Positions 7,788 through 17,181 are shown, counted from the stretch's first letter. The stretch: DNA of 64,000 nucleotides from Gemmatimonadaceae bacterium (GCA_022843265.1 JALHNZ010000006.1:50440-114439); one strand, 5' to 3'. Program-made: numbers and translations. Notes: a model not told the origin generated them from the letters alone.

Positions 7788-9683
7788 CTACTGTTCCGAC
7801 GCGACGGTTTCGAGTTCTTCCCACCGCGCCATCAATCGCTCGATCTCACGCTCCACACGACCAAGCGCCTCGCGCGCCGCGAACACCGCGGCGGCGTCAC
7901 GCACGGTGGCCGGATCAGCGAGTGTCTCGTAACTCTGACTGCGCTTCGCTTCCGCGGCTTCGATTTGTGCAGGGAGCGAAGCGAGTTCAGTCATTTCTTT
8001 GAAAGTAAGTTTGCGCTTCCGCTCGGTGCGCGGCTGCACAGTGGGTGATACAGGCTTTGCCGGCTGCGGCTTTGTCGATTCTGTGGGCACTGCGCGCTGG
8101 CGCACCCAGTCGGTGTACCCCCCGACAAACTCGCGGACAATACCGCGACCTTCGAAGACCAGCGTGCTGGTGACCACCGCGTCGAGAAACGCACGGTCGT
8201 GGCTGACCAACAACAGCGTGCCGTTGAACTCGAGCAGGCGATCCTCAAGCAGATCCAGCGTCTCAACATCGAGATCGTTCGTTGGTTCGTCGAGCACAAG
8301 CAAATTGAAGGAACGCGTGAACAGGCGCGCGAGCAGCAGTCGATTGCGCTCACCGCCAGACAGCGCACGCACTGGAGTCCGCGCGCGTTCCGGGCCAAAC
8401 ATGAAGTCCTGCAAGTAGCTGTTTACATGCCGGCGGTTGCCCGCGATCTCCACAAATTCGGCGCCATCGGCAATGCTTGAAAACACCGTCGCATCCGGAT
8501 CGAGCTGATCACGCAGCTGATCGAAGTACGCGATTTCGAGGTTGGTACCAATGCGAATCGTGCCCGATTGCGGCTCCAACTCGCCCAGCAGCAGCCGCAG
8601 CAATGTGGTTTTACCCACGCCGTTCGGGCCAATGAGCCCGATGCGGTCGCCGCGCATGATCGTGCACGTGACATCGCGCGCAATTTCCTTGTCACCGTGA
8701 GCGAACGACACGCCACGCGCCTCGACCACCAGTTTTCCACTGCGCTCAGCTTCCTGCACCTGCAGTTTTGCGGTGCCCACACGATCTCTGCGCGCCGAAC
8801 GCTCAACACGCATTGCTGCGAGTGAACGCACACGACCTTCGTTGCGGGTACGTCTGGCTTGAATACCGGTGCGAATCCACACCTCTTCTTCAGCCAGTCG
8901 TCGGTCAAACTCCGCCCACTCCTTGGCCTCGGCGTGCAGCGCCGCGTCTTTGCGTTCGAGGTACAGGTCGTAGTCTGCACCCCAGTCGGAAAGCTTGCCA
9001 CGATCAAGTTCGACAATGCGCGTGGCGACGCGTCGCAGGAACGCGCGATCGTGCGTCACGAAGATCAGCGTGAGGTTGCGTTCAATCAGCCACGACTCGA
9101 GCAGCTCGATCGCGGCAATGTCGAGATGGTTCGTTGGTTCGTCGAGCAGCAGCACATCGGGCTCACGCACGAGCGCGCGGGCAAGCAATGTTTGCCGTTT
9201 GCGTCCGCCAGAGGCCGCGTTGAACATGGCGTCAGGGTCGAGTCCAAGGCGCTCGATCACGGTGCTCACACGATTGTTCACATCCCACGCGCCGGCCACG
9301 TCAATCGCCTGATGCAACCGGTCGAGCTCGCGCAACGCACGCTCGTCCGAATGCTGGCCCAACTCGTGACTGACGTGATGGTATTTGGCGAGCAACTCGC
9401 CTACGGGGCCGAGGCCGCTCGCGACCACGTCAAAAATCGATCCTTCGAGGTGATCGGGGACATCTTGCTGAAGTCGCGAGACACTGACGGTGCCCTGTCG
9501 CACCACTTCGCCGCTGTCCGGCTGCATGGTGCCGTCAATCAACTGGAGCAGCGTACTCTTTCCCGCACCGTTGCGGCCGAGTAGACACATGCGGTCGCCA
9601 CGTTCGATGGCCAGATTGGCCTCTCGTAACACGGGCGGACCACCAAAGGCCATGGAAATGTTCTGAAGAGCGAGCAGGGCCAT
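7788..9683 (-). CDS. uup: ABC-F family ATPase, Uup-like
   Basis: About 631 residues when started at ATG 9683 (MALLALQNISMAFGGPPVLR); an upstream in-frame start adds 21 residues that match nothing in the family. Two ABC domains without membrane segments: Walker A GRNGAGKST and signature SGGRKRQTLLARAL in the first, Walker A GPNGVGKTT and signature SGGERNRLLLARLF in the second, each with a LLLDEPTNHLD or LVLDEPTNDLD Walker B. A charged linker lies between them. The C terminus carries a TERKRKLTFKEMTELASLP coiled-coil extension characteristic of Uup. ABC-F proteins act on the ribosome; Uup is also linked to DNA/ribosome maintenance. Length matches E. coli Uup (635). Confidence 0.88.
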   Translation of the reverse strand: MALLALQNISMAFGGPPVLREANLAIERGDRMCLLGRNGAGKSTLLQLIDGTMQPDSGEVVRQGTVSVSRLQQDVPDHLEGSIFDVVASGLGPVGELLAKYHHVSHELGQHSDERALRELDRLHQAIDVAGAWDVNNRVSTVIERLGLDPDAMFNAASGGRKRQTLLARALVREPDVLLLDEPTNHLDIAAIELLESWLIERNLTLIFVTHDRAFLRRVATRIVELDRGKLSDWGADYDLYLERKDAALHAEAKEWAEFDRRLAEEEVWIRTGIQARRTRNEGRVRSLAAMRVERSARRDRVGTAKLQVQEAERSGKLVVEARGVSFAHGDKEIARDVTCTIMRGDRIGLIGPNGVGKTTLLRLLLGELEPQSGTIRIGTNLEIAYFDQLRDQLDPDATVFSSIADGAEFVEIAGNRRHVNSYLQDFMFGPERARTPVRALSGGERNRLLLARLFTRSFNLLVLDEPTNDLDVETLDLLEDRLLEFNGTLLLVSHDRAFLDAVVTSTLVFEGRGIVREFVGGYTDWVRQRAVPTESTKPQPAKPVSPTVQPRTERKRKLTFKEMTELASLPAQIEAAEAKRSQSYETLADPATVRDAAAVFAAREALGRVEREIERLMARWEELETVASEQ

Positions 9684-9764
9684 CGGTACGGTCTGGAGGA
9701 GTCGTGAACGTGATTGTGCGCCCGGCGCTCGCGCGAGGGCACGCACACAAGATATCCTGAAGGC

Positions 9765-10940
9765 ATGCGTTGCCGACTGCTTGCCGACCGCTTTCGCCGA
9801 CCCAGTGCCGCGTTGACGCTGGGCGTGGGGCTGTTGGTCAGTGCGCTGCCAGGCGCCGCCCCATTGACGGCACAGTCCGTTGCCACGCCCACCTCGCGTG
9901 TGCGCGCGCTCTCGAACGCCGACTTTGCCAGCACGATTTCGTCGATTTCAGAGGCCGGTGGGTATTTCGACACCGACAATCTGATTTCAAATGAGCGCAG
10001 CTATCTGCACGTGATGGAGCAGCTCGACCGACTACAGGTGCGCGGCGGTGCCTTCATCGGCGTAGGCCCGGATCAGAGTTATTCGTACATCGCACGAACC
10101 CGTTCCGAGATCGCGTTCCTGCTCGATATTCGCCGTGACAATCTGTTGCAGCACCTGCTGTTTAAGGCACTGTTCGCCGAGTCTCGAACGCGCGCTGAAT
10201 ATCTGGCGCAGTGGCTTGGTCGACCCTCCGTCTTATTGCTGCAACGTGATGCCGCGCGTTCCATTGAAGAGCTGTTGCAGCAGCTTGAGCTGACACCTGC
10301 GACCGCCGAGAGTCGCGGAGCCGCGCAACGTGCGGTCAGTGCGCAGATCGCACGCATGGGACTTTCGTTGTCCCCAACGGACATGGCGACGATCTCGCGA
10401 TTTCACGAGACGTTTATGTCGCAGGGACTCGCGCTGCGCTTCACATCAATCGGCCGCGCGCCGCGCCCATACTATCCCACGCTGCGCGATCTGCTGCTCG
10501 AGACTGACCGTTCAGGGCGGCAGGCAAACTATCTGGCGTCTGAAGCTGACTTTCAGTACGTGAAAGAGCTGCATCACCGAAACCTGATCATTCCAGTGGT
10601 CGGAGATCTCGCAGGCGCAAAGGCGCTTACCGGCGCCGGTCGATTCGTACGCGATCGCGGTCTCCCAGTCAGCGTGCTCTACGCGTCAAACGCCGAGGAC
10701 TACGTGATGCGTGACGGTGGCTTCGCACGCTACGTACAGAATGTGGCATCGTTGCCGCGCACGTCGAACAGCGTGATGATCCGCAGCTGGTTTGGCGGAC
10801 CCGGCACACATCCGCACGAAGTGCCGGGCTACTTCAGTGTGCAGCTCTTGCAAACAATGGACGCATTCGTGCAAGCGTCGAAGGCCGATGTGCTGTGGGG
10901 ATATCGCGCGCTGGTGTTTACGCCACACGTAGCGCCCTGA
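9765..10940 (+). CDS. Secreted conserved protein of unknown function
   Basis: 391 residues from ATG 9765, which gives a signal peptide (basic MRCRLLADRFRRPSAAL, hydrophobic LGVGLLVSALPGAAPLTAQS). A GAAGG-like site lies just upstream. The mature part has well-conserved-looking blocks: GGYFDTDNLISNERSYLHV, GGAFIGVGPDQSYSYIA, FLLDIRRDNLLQHLLFKALF, and near the end LPVSVLYASNAEDYVM. I recognise this only as a family of conserved hypothetical proteins (I recall the label LIC_10091 family but cannot check it). The GxGPDQxY and DIRRDN blocks resemble a Rossmann or methyltransferase-like fold; that is inference. It is divergent from the ABC-F gene. Confidence 0.7.
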   Translation: MRCRLLADRFRRPSAALTLGVGLLVSALPGAAPLTAQSVATPTSRVRALSNADFASTISSISEAGGYFDTDNLISNERSYLHVMEQLDRLQVRGGAFIGVGPDQSYSYIARTRSEIAFLLDIRRDNLLQHLLFKALFAESRTRAEYLAQWLGRPSVLLLQRDAARSIEELLQQLELTPATAESRGAAQRAVSAQIARMGLSLSPTDMATISRFHETFMSQGLALRFTSIGRAPRPYYPTLRDLLLETDRSGRQANYLASEADFQYVKELHHRNLIIPVVGDLAGAKALTGAGRFVRDRGLPVSVLYASNAEDYVMRDGGFARYVQNVASLPRTSNSVMIRSWFGGPGTHPHEVPGYFSVQLLQTMDAFVQASKADVLWGYRALVFTPHVAP

Positions 10941-10963
10941 AGCACGTCGCGTACATCGTGGAG

Positions 10964-12829
10964 TTACACCACGACATACGCCTCCATCGCGAAGTACTCG
11001 GCCAGACCGAGTCGATCGAGCAACGCCGCCGTCTCCTTGTTACGCGCATCAACACGCTGCCAGAACTCACGATCGTCCTGACCTGGGAACGGCGCCGAGT
11101 CTTTCTGCGACTGGTGCTTGAAAATCGCCTGAATCTTGAGGCGCAGTTCGTCTTGTGAGATCGGCACAAGCCACGTGGCTTCCGTGACCGGCCATTCCTG
11201 CCACGCGCCGCGATACAGCCACACTTCGGGTCGCACAAACGACGCGTCTTCAATGAGCAGTTCTTCCAGCGCACGCTCCACCGCTTCTTTGCACATGCGA
11301 TGCGTGCCGTGCGGATCGGACAGGTCGCCGGCCACAAAAATCTGATCGGGCGACAACTCACGCAGCAGCGCTTTCACAATGTCTACGTCGGCTTTTCCGA
11401 TCGGATCCTTACGCACCTTGCCCGTCTGATAAAACGGTAGATCAAGGAAGCGTGCAGCCTTGCTCGACAATCCGATGGTTTCAATGCCCGACACCGCTTC
11501 CGCTTCACGAATCACGCGTTTGATATCCTGCACTTCAGCGCTGTCCACATCGCCGGCTTTCTTGGACGCAAGAAAATCCAGCACGCGCTCGCGCACCGCT
11601 TCAATGGCCGGCACATCAAGCTGCTGATCGCGCGCCAGTCGCACGAGAAAATCCACATGGCGACGCACATCATGATCGAAGACGGCAATGTTGCCGCTCG
11701 TCATGTATGCCACGGTGATGTCATTCTCGTTGAGCACCAGCTTGCGGAGAATGCCGCCCATGGAGATCACATCGTCATCTGGATGCGGCGAAAAACAGAT
11801 GATCTTCTTTCCGGACACCAGCTTGGATCGCCCGCGAATGCGTGAACCCAGCGTATTGAAAATCAGGCCGTTCACATCACCGGCCGTGCCATGCTGCGCG
11901 AGCAGCGACGACAGATGGTACTCGGCGTAGTCACGCTCGGTGAGCTTGAGAATCGCCTTGCCCGCAGTGCGTGAGAGCCACACAACGGCACGGAGCGTGA
12001 GGTCGGGCGTCCAGTGCACTTCATCAATGAGCCACGGCGTGGCGATGCGCGTGAGTTCCGCCGCCGCCGCGTCGTCTACATAAAACGTGGTGCCCGGATG
12101 ACGCTGCAGGAACGTGGCCGCCACATCCACCGCGATTTCACCTTCCACCGCGCGCTTCACGATGGCGGCTTTGTGCTCGCCTGTGGCCAGCAGCGCAATC
12201 TCACGCGCCGCAAGAATCGTGGCCACACCCATCGTGATGGCTTCGCGGGGCACATGCTCTTCGCCAAAAAAGTCTGCCGCCGCATCACGGCGTGTGACCA
12301 TGTCGAGCGCAATCATGCGCGTGCGCGAATCGGCACCGGAACCGGGTTCGTTAAAGCCGATGTGTCCCGTTTTGCCAATGCCAAGCAGCTGAAAATCAAT
12401 GCCACCGGCGCGTTCGATCGCCGCCTCGTACTCGGCCACATGCGCGTCGAGTCCATCACGCGCCACACTGCCCGACGGGATGTGCACGTTCTCCGGCTTG
12501 ATATCAATGTGCGAGAACAGGTTCTCCCACATGTACCGATGGTACGCATGCACGCTATCAGGCGGCATGGGATAGTACTCATCGAGATTGAACGTGGTCA
12601 CGTGCTGAAACGACAAGCTTTCATCGCGATGCATGCGAATCAGTTCGCGGTACACGCCAATCGGCGTTGATCCGGTTGCCAGACCGAGCACGCACGTCTT
12701 GCCCTCATCGGCCTTCTGGCGCACAAGCTTGCCGATACGCGCGGCCACAAGGCGCGCGATATCGTCGTGATCGGGGACAACAACTACGGGAATGCGTTCG
12801 CGAGTGGTCGAATGCGTTGGGGAGTTCAC
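10964..12829 (-). CDS. nagB: Glucosamine-6-phosphate deaminase fused to LmbE/PIG-L deacetylase-like domain
   Basis: About 621 residues from GTG 12829. A longer in-frame ATG (12958) would overlap the upstream CBS gene by 83 bp and adds non-conserved sequence. N-terminal NagB domain (about 1-260): LGLATGSTPIGVY, TFNLDEYYPMPPDSVHAYH and GIGKTGHIGFNEPGSGADSR, with the catalytic His and Glu. The Asp found in E. coli before GH is Thr here, as I recall from Bacteroidetes-type NagB. C-terminal domain (about 390-620): LmbE/PIG-L, with metal-binding PHPDDD and DPHGTH. The fusion could pair deamination of GlcN-6-P with a deacetylation, in amino-sugar catabolism. Confidence 0.85.
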   Translation of the reverse strand: MNSPTHSTTRERIPVVVVPDHDDIARLVAARIGKLVRQKADEGKTCVLGLATGSTPIGVYRELIRMHRDESLSFQHVTTFNLDEYYPMPPDSVHAYHRYMWENLFSHIDIKPENVHIPSGSVARDGLDAHVAEYEAAIERAGGIDFQLLGIGKTGHIGFNEPGSGADSRTRMIALDMVTRRDAAADFFGEEHVPREAITMGVATILAAREIALLATGEHKAAIVKRAVEGEIAVDVAATFLQRHPGTTFYVDDAAAAELTRIATPWLIDEVHWTPDLTLRAVVWLSRTAGKAILKLTERDYAEYHLSSLLAQHGTAGDVNGLIFNTLGSRIRGRSKLVSGKKIICFSPHPDDDVISMGGILRKLVLNENDITVAYMTSGNIAVFDHDVRRHVDFLVRLARDQQLDVPAIEAVRERVLDFLASKKAGDVDSAEVQDIKRVIREAEAVSGIETIGLSSKAARFLDLPFYQTGKVRKDPIGKADVDIVKALLRELSPDQIFVAGDLSDPHGTHRMCKEAVERALEELLIEDASFVRPEVWLYRGAWQEWPVTEATWLVPISQDELRLKIQAIFKHQSQKDSAPFPGQDDREFWQRVDARNKETAALLDRLGLAEYFAMEAYVVV

Positions 12830-12875
12830 GTGCGATCTGATCGGATGGGTCGGCGGAACGCTGAGCTGGAGTGCC

Positions 12876-13313
12876 CTAGCGGGTGCCGAACATGTAGCCA
12901 TTAAGATACTGAATGGTTGACTCGTGCTCAGCCACACGGAAGGCGAGCATGTCACCAATTGTCACGACCCCGTACACGGTCTGCTCATCGGCCACCGGCA
13001 AGTGGCGGATTCGGCGGGTGGTCATCACGGCGCTGCACTCGTCAATCTTGGTATTGGGCAGACAGGTGATCACGTCGCGGGTCATCACCTCGGCCACGGG
13101 CGTCTCTTTGGGGTCCCGGCCCCCCACGACAACGCGTCGCAGGATATCACGCTCCGTAAACACCCCGAGCAGGTTCTTCCCTTCGTCCACGATGAGCAGA
13201 CCGCCAACCCCACGCTCGTTCATGAGCTCGGCAGCCTGAAGGACCGTCGCCGTGGGAAGGATGGAGACGACGGCGGTACCCTTGCGGGCGAGAATGTCGC
13301 GAACTGTTGGCAT
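12876..13313 (-). CDS. CBS-domain protein (two CBS repeats)
   Basis: About 145 residues from ATG 13313 (MPTVRDILARKG), preceded by AGGAG. The longer in-frame version adds a non-conserved leader. Two CBS motifs form one Bateman module: the first with GVGGLLIVDEGKNLLGVFTERDILRRVV, the second with RDVITCLPNTKIDECSAVM followed by HLPVADEQTVYGVVTIGDML. CBS pairs bind adenosine nucleotides such as AMP, ATP or SAM and act as energy sensors. No other domain is attached, so it probably acts as a stand-alone sensor or partner protein. It lies between the DUF4159 gene (58 bp upstream) and the NagB-LmbE gene (46 bp downstream). Confidence 0.85.
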   Translation of the reverse strand: MPTVRDILARKGTAVVSILPTATVLQAAELMNERGVGGLLIVDEGKNLLGVFTERDILRRVVVGGRDPKETPVAEVMTRDVITCLPNTKIDECSAVMTTRRIRHLPVADEQTVYGVVTIGDMLAFRVAEHESTIQYLNGYMFGTR

Positions 13314-13371
13314 GGTAGAACTCCTGGAGAGAGAAGGCGGCCCGAGGCGAAGCCGAATGGTGGCTTCTGCG

Positions 13372-14109
13372 TCAGCGCGTGAGCCCGTACACGATGTAGT
13401 TGGTGGCGAACTTGTACGCATCGTTGGAAAGGTTGACCGGATACCAGCCTTCGCCGGACCACTCCATATAATCGCCGATGTCGTTGTTGTAATTGATGAT
13501 CACCATGAGTCGGCGCGACGGGTCATTGTTCTCATAAATGCCGAGATATTCAGCGCGAGCACCCGGCGTGCCAGGGTGATTCATGCCGTCAAGCGATGCG
13601 ATCGAGAAGAACGAATGGAACACCGGGTGATCGATCGTAAGCGGAACAATCTGCGCGTCGGGTAGCACCTGCAGCATGGCGCGCTCAAACTGCGCCCACT
13701 GATTGAGCAGAAAATCATCGACGATCAAGAACCCACCCTTGTGCAGCCATTTGCGCAGGCCGTCGGCTTCGCTCTCGTCGGGATACCAGTAGCCAGGCTC
13801 TGACAAATAGGCGATCGGATAGCGAAACAGCTCTGGATCGTTCATGTCGAGCACGTTGCTCTCCGTGACGTGCGGATGAATGCTTGTGAGATCATCCATG
13901 ATCGTCATGAAGTTGCGTTCCATGGCTGGATAGTCGAACGACCAGCCAGGATGCCCCTGGTAACGCAATCGCGCGAACGTGAACCGCCCGTCGTATGCCG
14001 CGTTGGGTTCCACGTACTGATAGCGTCGCTGCGAGTCCGCGTGTCCGGCGGAAAACACAACGGCAGCGAGCGCCACCAGCAGCGCCTTGGTGCGTGTCAC
14101 GAGCTTCAC
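13372..14109 (-). CDS. Secreted DUF4159-domain protein
   Basis: About 245 residues. GTG 14109 is chosen because it overlaps the upstream stop (GTGA, 14106-14109) and gives a signal peptide (TRTKALLVALAAVVFSAGHADS). The mature domain matches DUF4159: FTFARLRYQGHPGWSFDYP at the start, YWYPDESEADGLRKWLHKGG, FLIVDDF and LPDAQIVPLTIDHPVFHSFF. DUF4159 proteins have a class I glutamine-amidotransferase-like (GATase1) fold and occur with MoxR/BatA-type envelope proteins elsewhere. Their reaction is unknown. Probably translationally coupled to the DUF4287/DUF5655 gene. Confidence 0.8.
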   Translation of the reverse strand: MKLVTRTKALLVALAAVVFSAGHADSQRRYQYVEPNAAYDGRFTFARLRYQGHPGWSFDYPAMERNFMTIMDDLTSIHPHVTESNVLDMNDPELFRYPIAYLSEPGYWYPDESEADGLRKWLHKGGFLIVDDFLLNQWAQFERAMLQVLPDAQIVPLTIDHPVFHSFFSIASLDGMNHPGTPGARAEYLGIYENNDPSRRLMVIINYNNDIGDYMEWSGEGWYPVNLSNDAYKFATNYIVYGLTR

Positions 14110-14675
14110 GCCGACGCGTCGTAGGCGGTACGAAGCCACTGCACGAGATCATCGTCTAGCTCGGCCGTGGTGCCGAGTCGCGTTTTATAACTGCACATGC
14201 CGCCGGGCGGGATCGCGAGTAAGCGATCGGTCGCGTCAACGCCCTTCATATTAAAACCGATCTCGATCTTGTCCTTTGTGGCTGGCCCAATGGTCGCGAA
14301 CTGTTTGCTGCGACGAAGACTGACATACGTTTTCTTCGGCGCATTCTCAAACGGTCCGAAGCTGCTGATCACTTTCAATATCGCGTCGTGCATGGGCCGC
14401 AACCCGGCTTTGGCGCCAGAGTAAATCGCATCCAGTGCATCGGCGTCCGACTTACCCGCAGCCAACGCATCACCGTGTGATTGCATGACCATATGCACGA
14501 GCGTATTCGCATCGCCGTGCCCCATGCCGAGCTGCTGCTTGAGCATCGCGACCTTTTCACCGTGCTTGGCTAAACCACTCGCCTGAACAATGGCGGTGAG
14601 CTCAGCGAGCGACTTGCCCGTTCGCTTCTCGATATTGGCCATTTGTGTTGCCACGGCCTGCGCCAAATCAGTCAT
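14106..14675 (-). CDS. DUF4287 and DUF5655 domain protein
   Basis: About 189 residues from ATG 14675 with GGAGG upstream. The N-terminal DUF4287 (about 1-70) is visible as ANIEKRTGKSLAELTAIVQ and LGMGHGDANTLVHMVMQ. The C-terminal DUF5655 (about 85-185) is visible as GLRPMHDAILKVISSFGPFE, PKKTYVSLRRSKQFATIGPA and LDDDLVQWLRTAYD. DUF5655 resembles a DNA-binding or nuclease-associated fold found in predicted transport proteins and restriction-like contexts. No biochemical role is known to me. Cytoplasmic; no signal peptide. First gene of a likely operon with the DUF4159 gene. Confidence 0.8.
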   Translation of the reverse strand: MTDLAQAVATQMANIEKRTGKSLAELTAIVQASGLAKHGEKVAMLKQQLGMGHGDANTLVHMVMQSHGDALAAGKSDADALDAIYSGAKAGLRPMHDAILKVISSFGPFENAPKKTYVSLRRSKQFATIGPATKDKIEIGFNMKGVDATDRLLAIPPGGMCSYKTRLGTTAELDDDLVQWLRTAYDASA

Positions 14676-14900
14676 GCGGCCTCCGGTCGGAGTGGGGCAC
14701 GAACGCGGGGAGCGTTTGAGGGGGGACGGGAAGCATGTGCCCTGCAGCGGCACCCGTCAACGTACAACGCACTGAACAGAGGCGCGTGGCCCCGACAGCG
14801 CACATATTCCGGGGACGAGTTGCCGAGGCCCGCCTCGCGCTCCCTCCCGCCCGCCGCGAAGCCGTTGCGTCGTATAATCCGCTCACTCGCCCGTTGGACC

Positions 14901-17012
14901 ATGCCCATGCGCCATCTTTCCGCCCCCGCCGTCGCCCGCCGCTGGCGTCGCCTGACCTCCACCACCGCTGTTGCGCTGACGCTCATTGCCCACGCAGCAT
15001 CCGCACAGTCAGGACGTCCGTTTACCGATAGCGATGTGATGCGAATGGCTGCCGTGGGCGGCGTGGCGATTTCGCCATCGGGCGACCGCGTGTTGTACAC
15101 GGTCTCGGCATGGGAGCATCCGGCAGCGCGTGGCGACACAGCGCTGGGCGATCGACACGATCGACGCTCGCATGTGTGGCTCGTGCCGTTCGCCGGTGGT
15201 TCGGCGCGACAGCTCACCACGGGCGAACGTGGCGAGTCACAACCACAGTGGTCGCCCGACGGCGCCCGCATTTCATTTGCCGCCGCGCGAGGATCGGGAA
15301 CGGGCGAAGACGCACCGAAAGCGCAACTGTGGTTGCTACCGGCAGACGGCGGCGAGGCCACACAGCTCACGACCGCGCGCGATGGCGTCGTGGCCTACAG
15401 TTGGTCCCCCGATGGTTCGCAGATTGCCTACCTCACGCCCGACACGTTGTCGCGCGACGCCGAGGCACGCACACGTCGTCGTGATGATCCCAAAGTATAT
15501 GAAGGTGATTTCCGATTGAATCACATCTGGGTGATTGATGTCGCGACGAAACAGGCGCGCAAAGTGACGAGTGGCACGTTCACGGTGCGAGGTGCGCCCT
15601 CGTGGTCACCCGACAATCGTTCGCTCGCGTTTGATGCATCGCCCACGCCGATGATCCGCGACGAACGTCGTGATGCGTACATCGTTGACGTCGCCGCAGC
15701 ACGCATTGAGCGCATTTCATCGACGTCTGACGTGGAATCCACGCCGCAGTTTTCGCCTGATGGCAAACTGCTCGCGTACACGCAGCTAGCGCACGAATGG
15801 AAGGCAAACGCCGACGGCATCATGCCGCGCACGCTGCGCAATGCACGCCTTATCACCTATGACATTGCAACGCGTCAAAGCACGGATCATGCGCTGCGCA
15901 CCTTTGATGTGAGCCCCGGACAGCCGCGCTGGTCACCCAACGGCCGCGAAATCTGGTTCACGGCGTCGGATCGCGTCTGGCAATCGCTGTACAGCTACGA
16001 CATTGCCGCGAAGAGCTACAAGAAGGTCACCAACGACGTCATCGTGAACGGCATCTCCGCGAGTCGCGACGGCTCGAAACTGGCGTTCGTGCTTGACACA
16101 CCCATCTGGCCCGGCGAAGTGCATGTGTCAGACGGTAGCGGTGCGTCGCCCAAGCGCATTACGAACACCAACCCGTGGCTTGCGGACGTGTCCATTGGAC
16201 GCAGCGAAGTGATCACATGGAAGAGCAAAGACGGCACGCCAGTGGAAGGCGTGTTGCTGCTGCCGATCAACTACCGCACAGGCAGCAAAGTCCCCCTCCT
16301 GGTCTCGGCGCACGGTGGACCAACCGCCGCGCACACCAACGGTTTCAAAGGCAGCTCCAGCCCGGGACAGACGTGGGCCTCGCGCGGCTGGGCGGTGCTG
16401 TATCCCAATCCACGCGGCTCCACCGGCTACGGCGAAGCATTCATGCGCGGCAACATTCGCGACTGGGGTGGTGGCGACTATCGCGACATCATGACCGGCG
16501 TTGACGAAGTAATCCGCCGCGGCATTGCCGACTCGTCGCGCATGGCGTTTGAAGGCTGGAGCTACGGCGGCTACATGACATCGTGGGTGGTGTCGCAGAC
16601 GAGCCGCTTCAAAGCGGCCATGATGGGCGCGGGATTACCATCACTGCTGAGCATGGCGGGCACCACTGACATTCCCGGTTACATCAGCACGTTCTTCAAC
16701 GGCGCGCCACAGTACGATGGCAGCCTCGTGAATCCCAATATCAAGTTCTATCTCGAGCGTTCGGCCGTCAGCTACACCGATCGTGTCACCACACCGCTAT
16801 TGATCTTGCACGGTGCGAACGACGAACGCGTCCCGATCGGACAACCCATGGAGTTCTATCGCGCGCTCAAGGACCGCGGCAAAACAACCGAGCTCGTTTT
16901 CTATCCGCGCGAAGGACACGGCCTGTCCGAGTACTACCACCAGCTCGACCGCATGAAACGCGAATACGAATGGGTGGCGCGCTTCACATTGGGAACCACC
17001 ACCCTGCAGTAG
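14901..17012 (+). CDS. Secreted S9 family prolyl oligopeptidase-type peptidase
   Basis: About 703 residues from ATG 14901 (a second ATG six bases on is equally good). The signal peptide runs to AHAASAQS. An N-terminal beta-propeller (about 40-430) contains WD40-like WSPDGARISFAA and YSWSPDGSQIAYL repeats (PD40/TolB-like). The C-terminal alpha/beta-hydrolase domain has the nucleophile GWSYGGYMTSW (Ser554), Asp in HGANDERVP and His in EGHGLSEYYH, a complete triad. It resembles acylaminoacyl-peptidase/DPP-type S9C enzymes that trim oligopeptides in the periplasm. The gene is followed by a long inverted repeat at its convergent 3' end. Confidence 0.92.
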   Translation: MPMRHLSAPAVARRWRRLTSTTAVALTLIAHAASAQSGRPFTDSDVMRMAAVGGVAISPSGDRVLYTVSAWEHPAARGDTALGDRHDRRSHVWLVPFAGGSARQLTTGERGESQPQWSPDGARISFAAARGSGTGEDAPKAQLWLLPADGGEATQLTTARDGVVAYSWSPDGSQIAYLTPDTLSRDAEARTRRRDDPKVYEGDFRLNHIWVIDVATKQARKVTSGTFTVRGAPSWSPDNRSLAFDASPTPMIRDERRDAYIVDVAAARIERISSTSDVESTPQFSPDGKLLAYTQLAHEWKANADGIMPRTLRNARLITYDIATRQSTDHALRTFDVSPGQPRWSPNGREIWFTASDRVWQSLYSYDIAAKSYKKVTNDVIVNGISASRDGSKLAFVLDTPIWPGEVHVSDGSGASPKRITNTNPWLADVSIGRSEVITWKSKDGTPVEGVLLLPINYRTGSKVPLLVSAHGGPTAAHTNGFKGSSSPGQTWASRGWAVLYPNPRGSTGYGEAFMRGNIRDWGGGDYRDIMTGVDEVIRRGIADSSRMAFEGWSYGGYMTSWVVSQTSRFKAAMMGAGLPSLLSMAGTTDIPGYISTFFNGAPQYDGSLVNPNIKFYLERSAVSYTDRVTTPLLILHGANDERVPIGQPMEFYRALKDRGKTTELVFYPREGHGLSEYYHQLDRMKREYEWVARFTLGTTTLQ

Positions 17013-17044
17013 CGCAGTTCTCCCCAAAAAATCCGTTGCTCTTC

Positions 17045-17181
17045 TTCGTGTCCTTCGTGCCTTCGTGTCCTTCCCGCCGCAGTTCCCTATGCATTAGGAG
17101 CATCTCGGCGATGAAGTCGGACGCCCTCCTAATGCTGGAGGAACTGCGGCGGGAAGGACACGAAGGCAAGAAGGACACGAA
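17045..17181. repeat. Long inverted-repeat element, copy 1
   Basis: Bases 17045-17100 pair with 17126-17181 without gaps: 56-nt arms, 51 matching positions, 25-nt loop. The outer arm is built of TTCGTGTCCTTC-like tandem pieces; the inner arm contains TTCCCGCCGCAGTTCC. The copy at 32253-32406 has the same outer repeats and, in opposite orientation, the same inner GAGCATCTCGGCG segment. It lies between convergent stops (plus-strand S9 peptidase and minus-strand chrA). It could act as a bidirectional terminator or be a mobile palindromic element (REP/MITE-like). Short reading frames through it are by-products of the repeat. Confidence 0.9.

Noticed and set aside
10925..10980. Weak hairpin between the convergent stops near 10.95 kb
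   Set aside because: Only a 5-bp stem (CGTGG/CCACG) that lies within the end of a coding region; no T-run.
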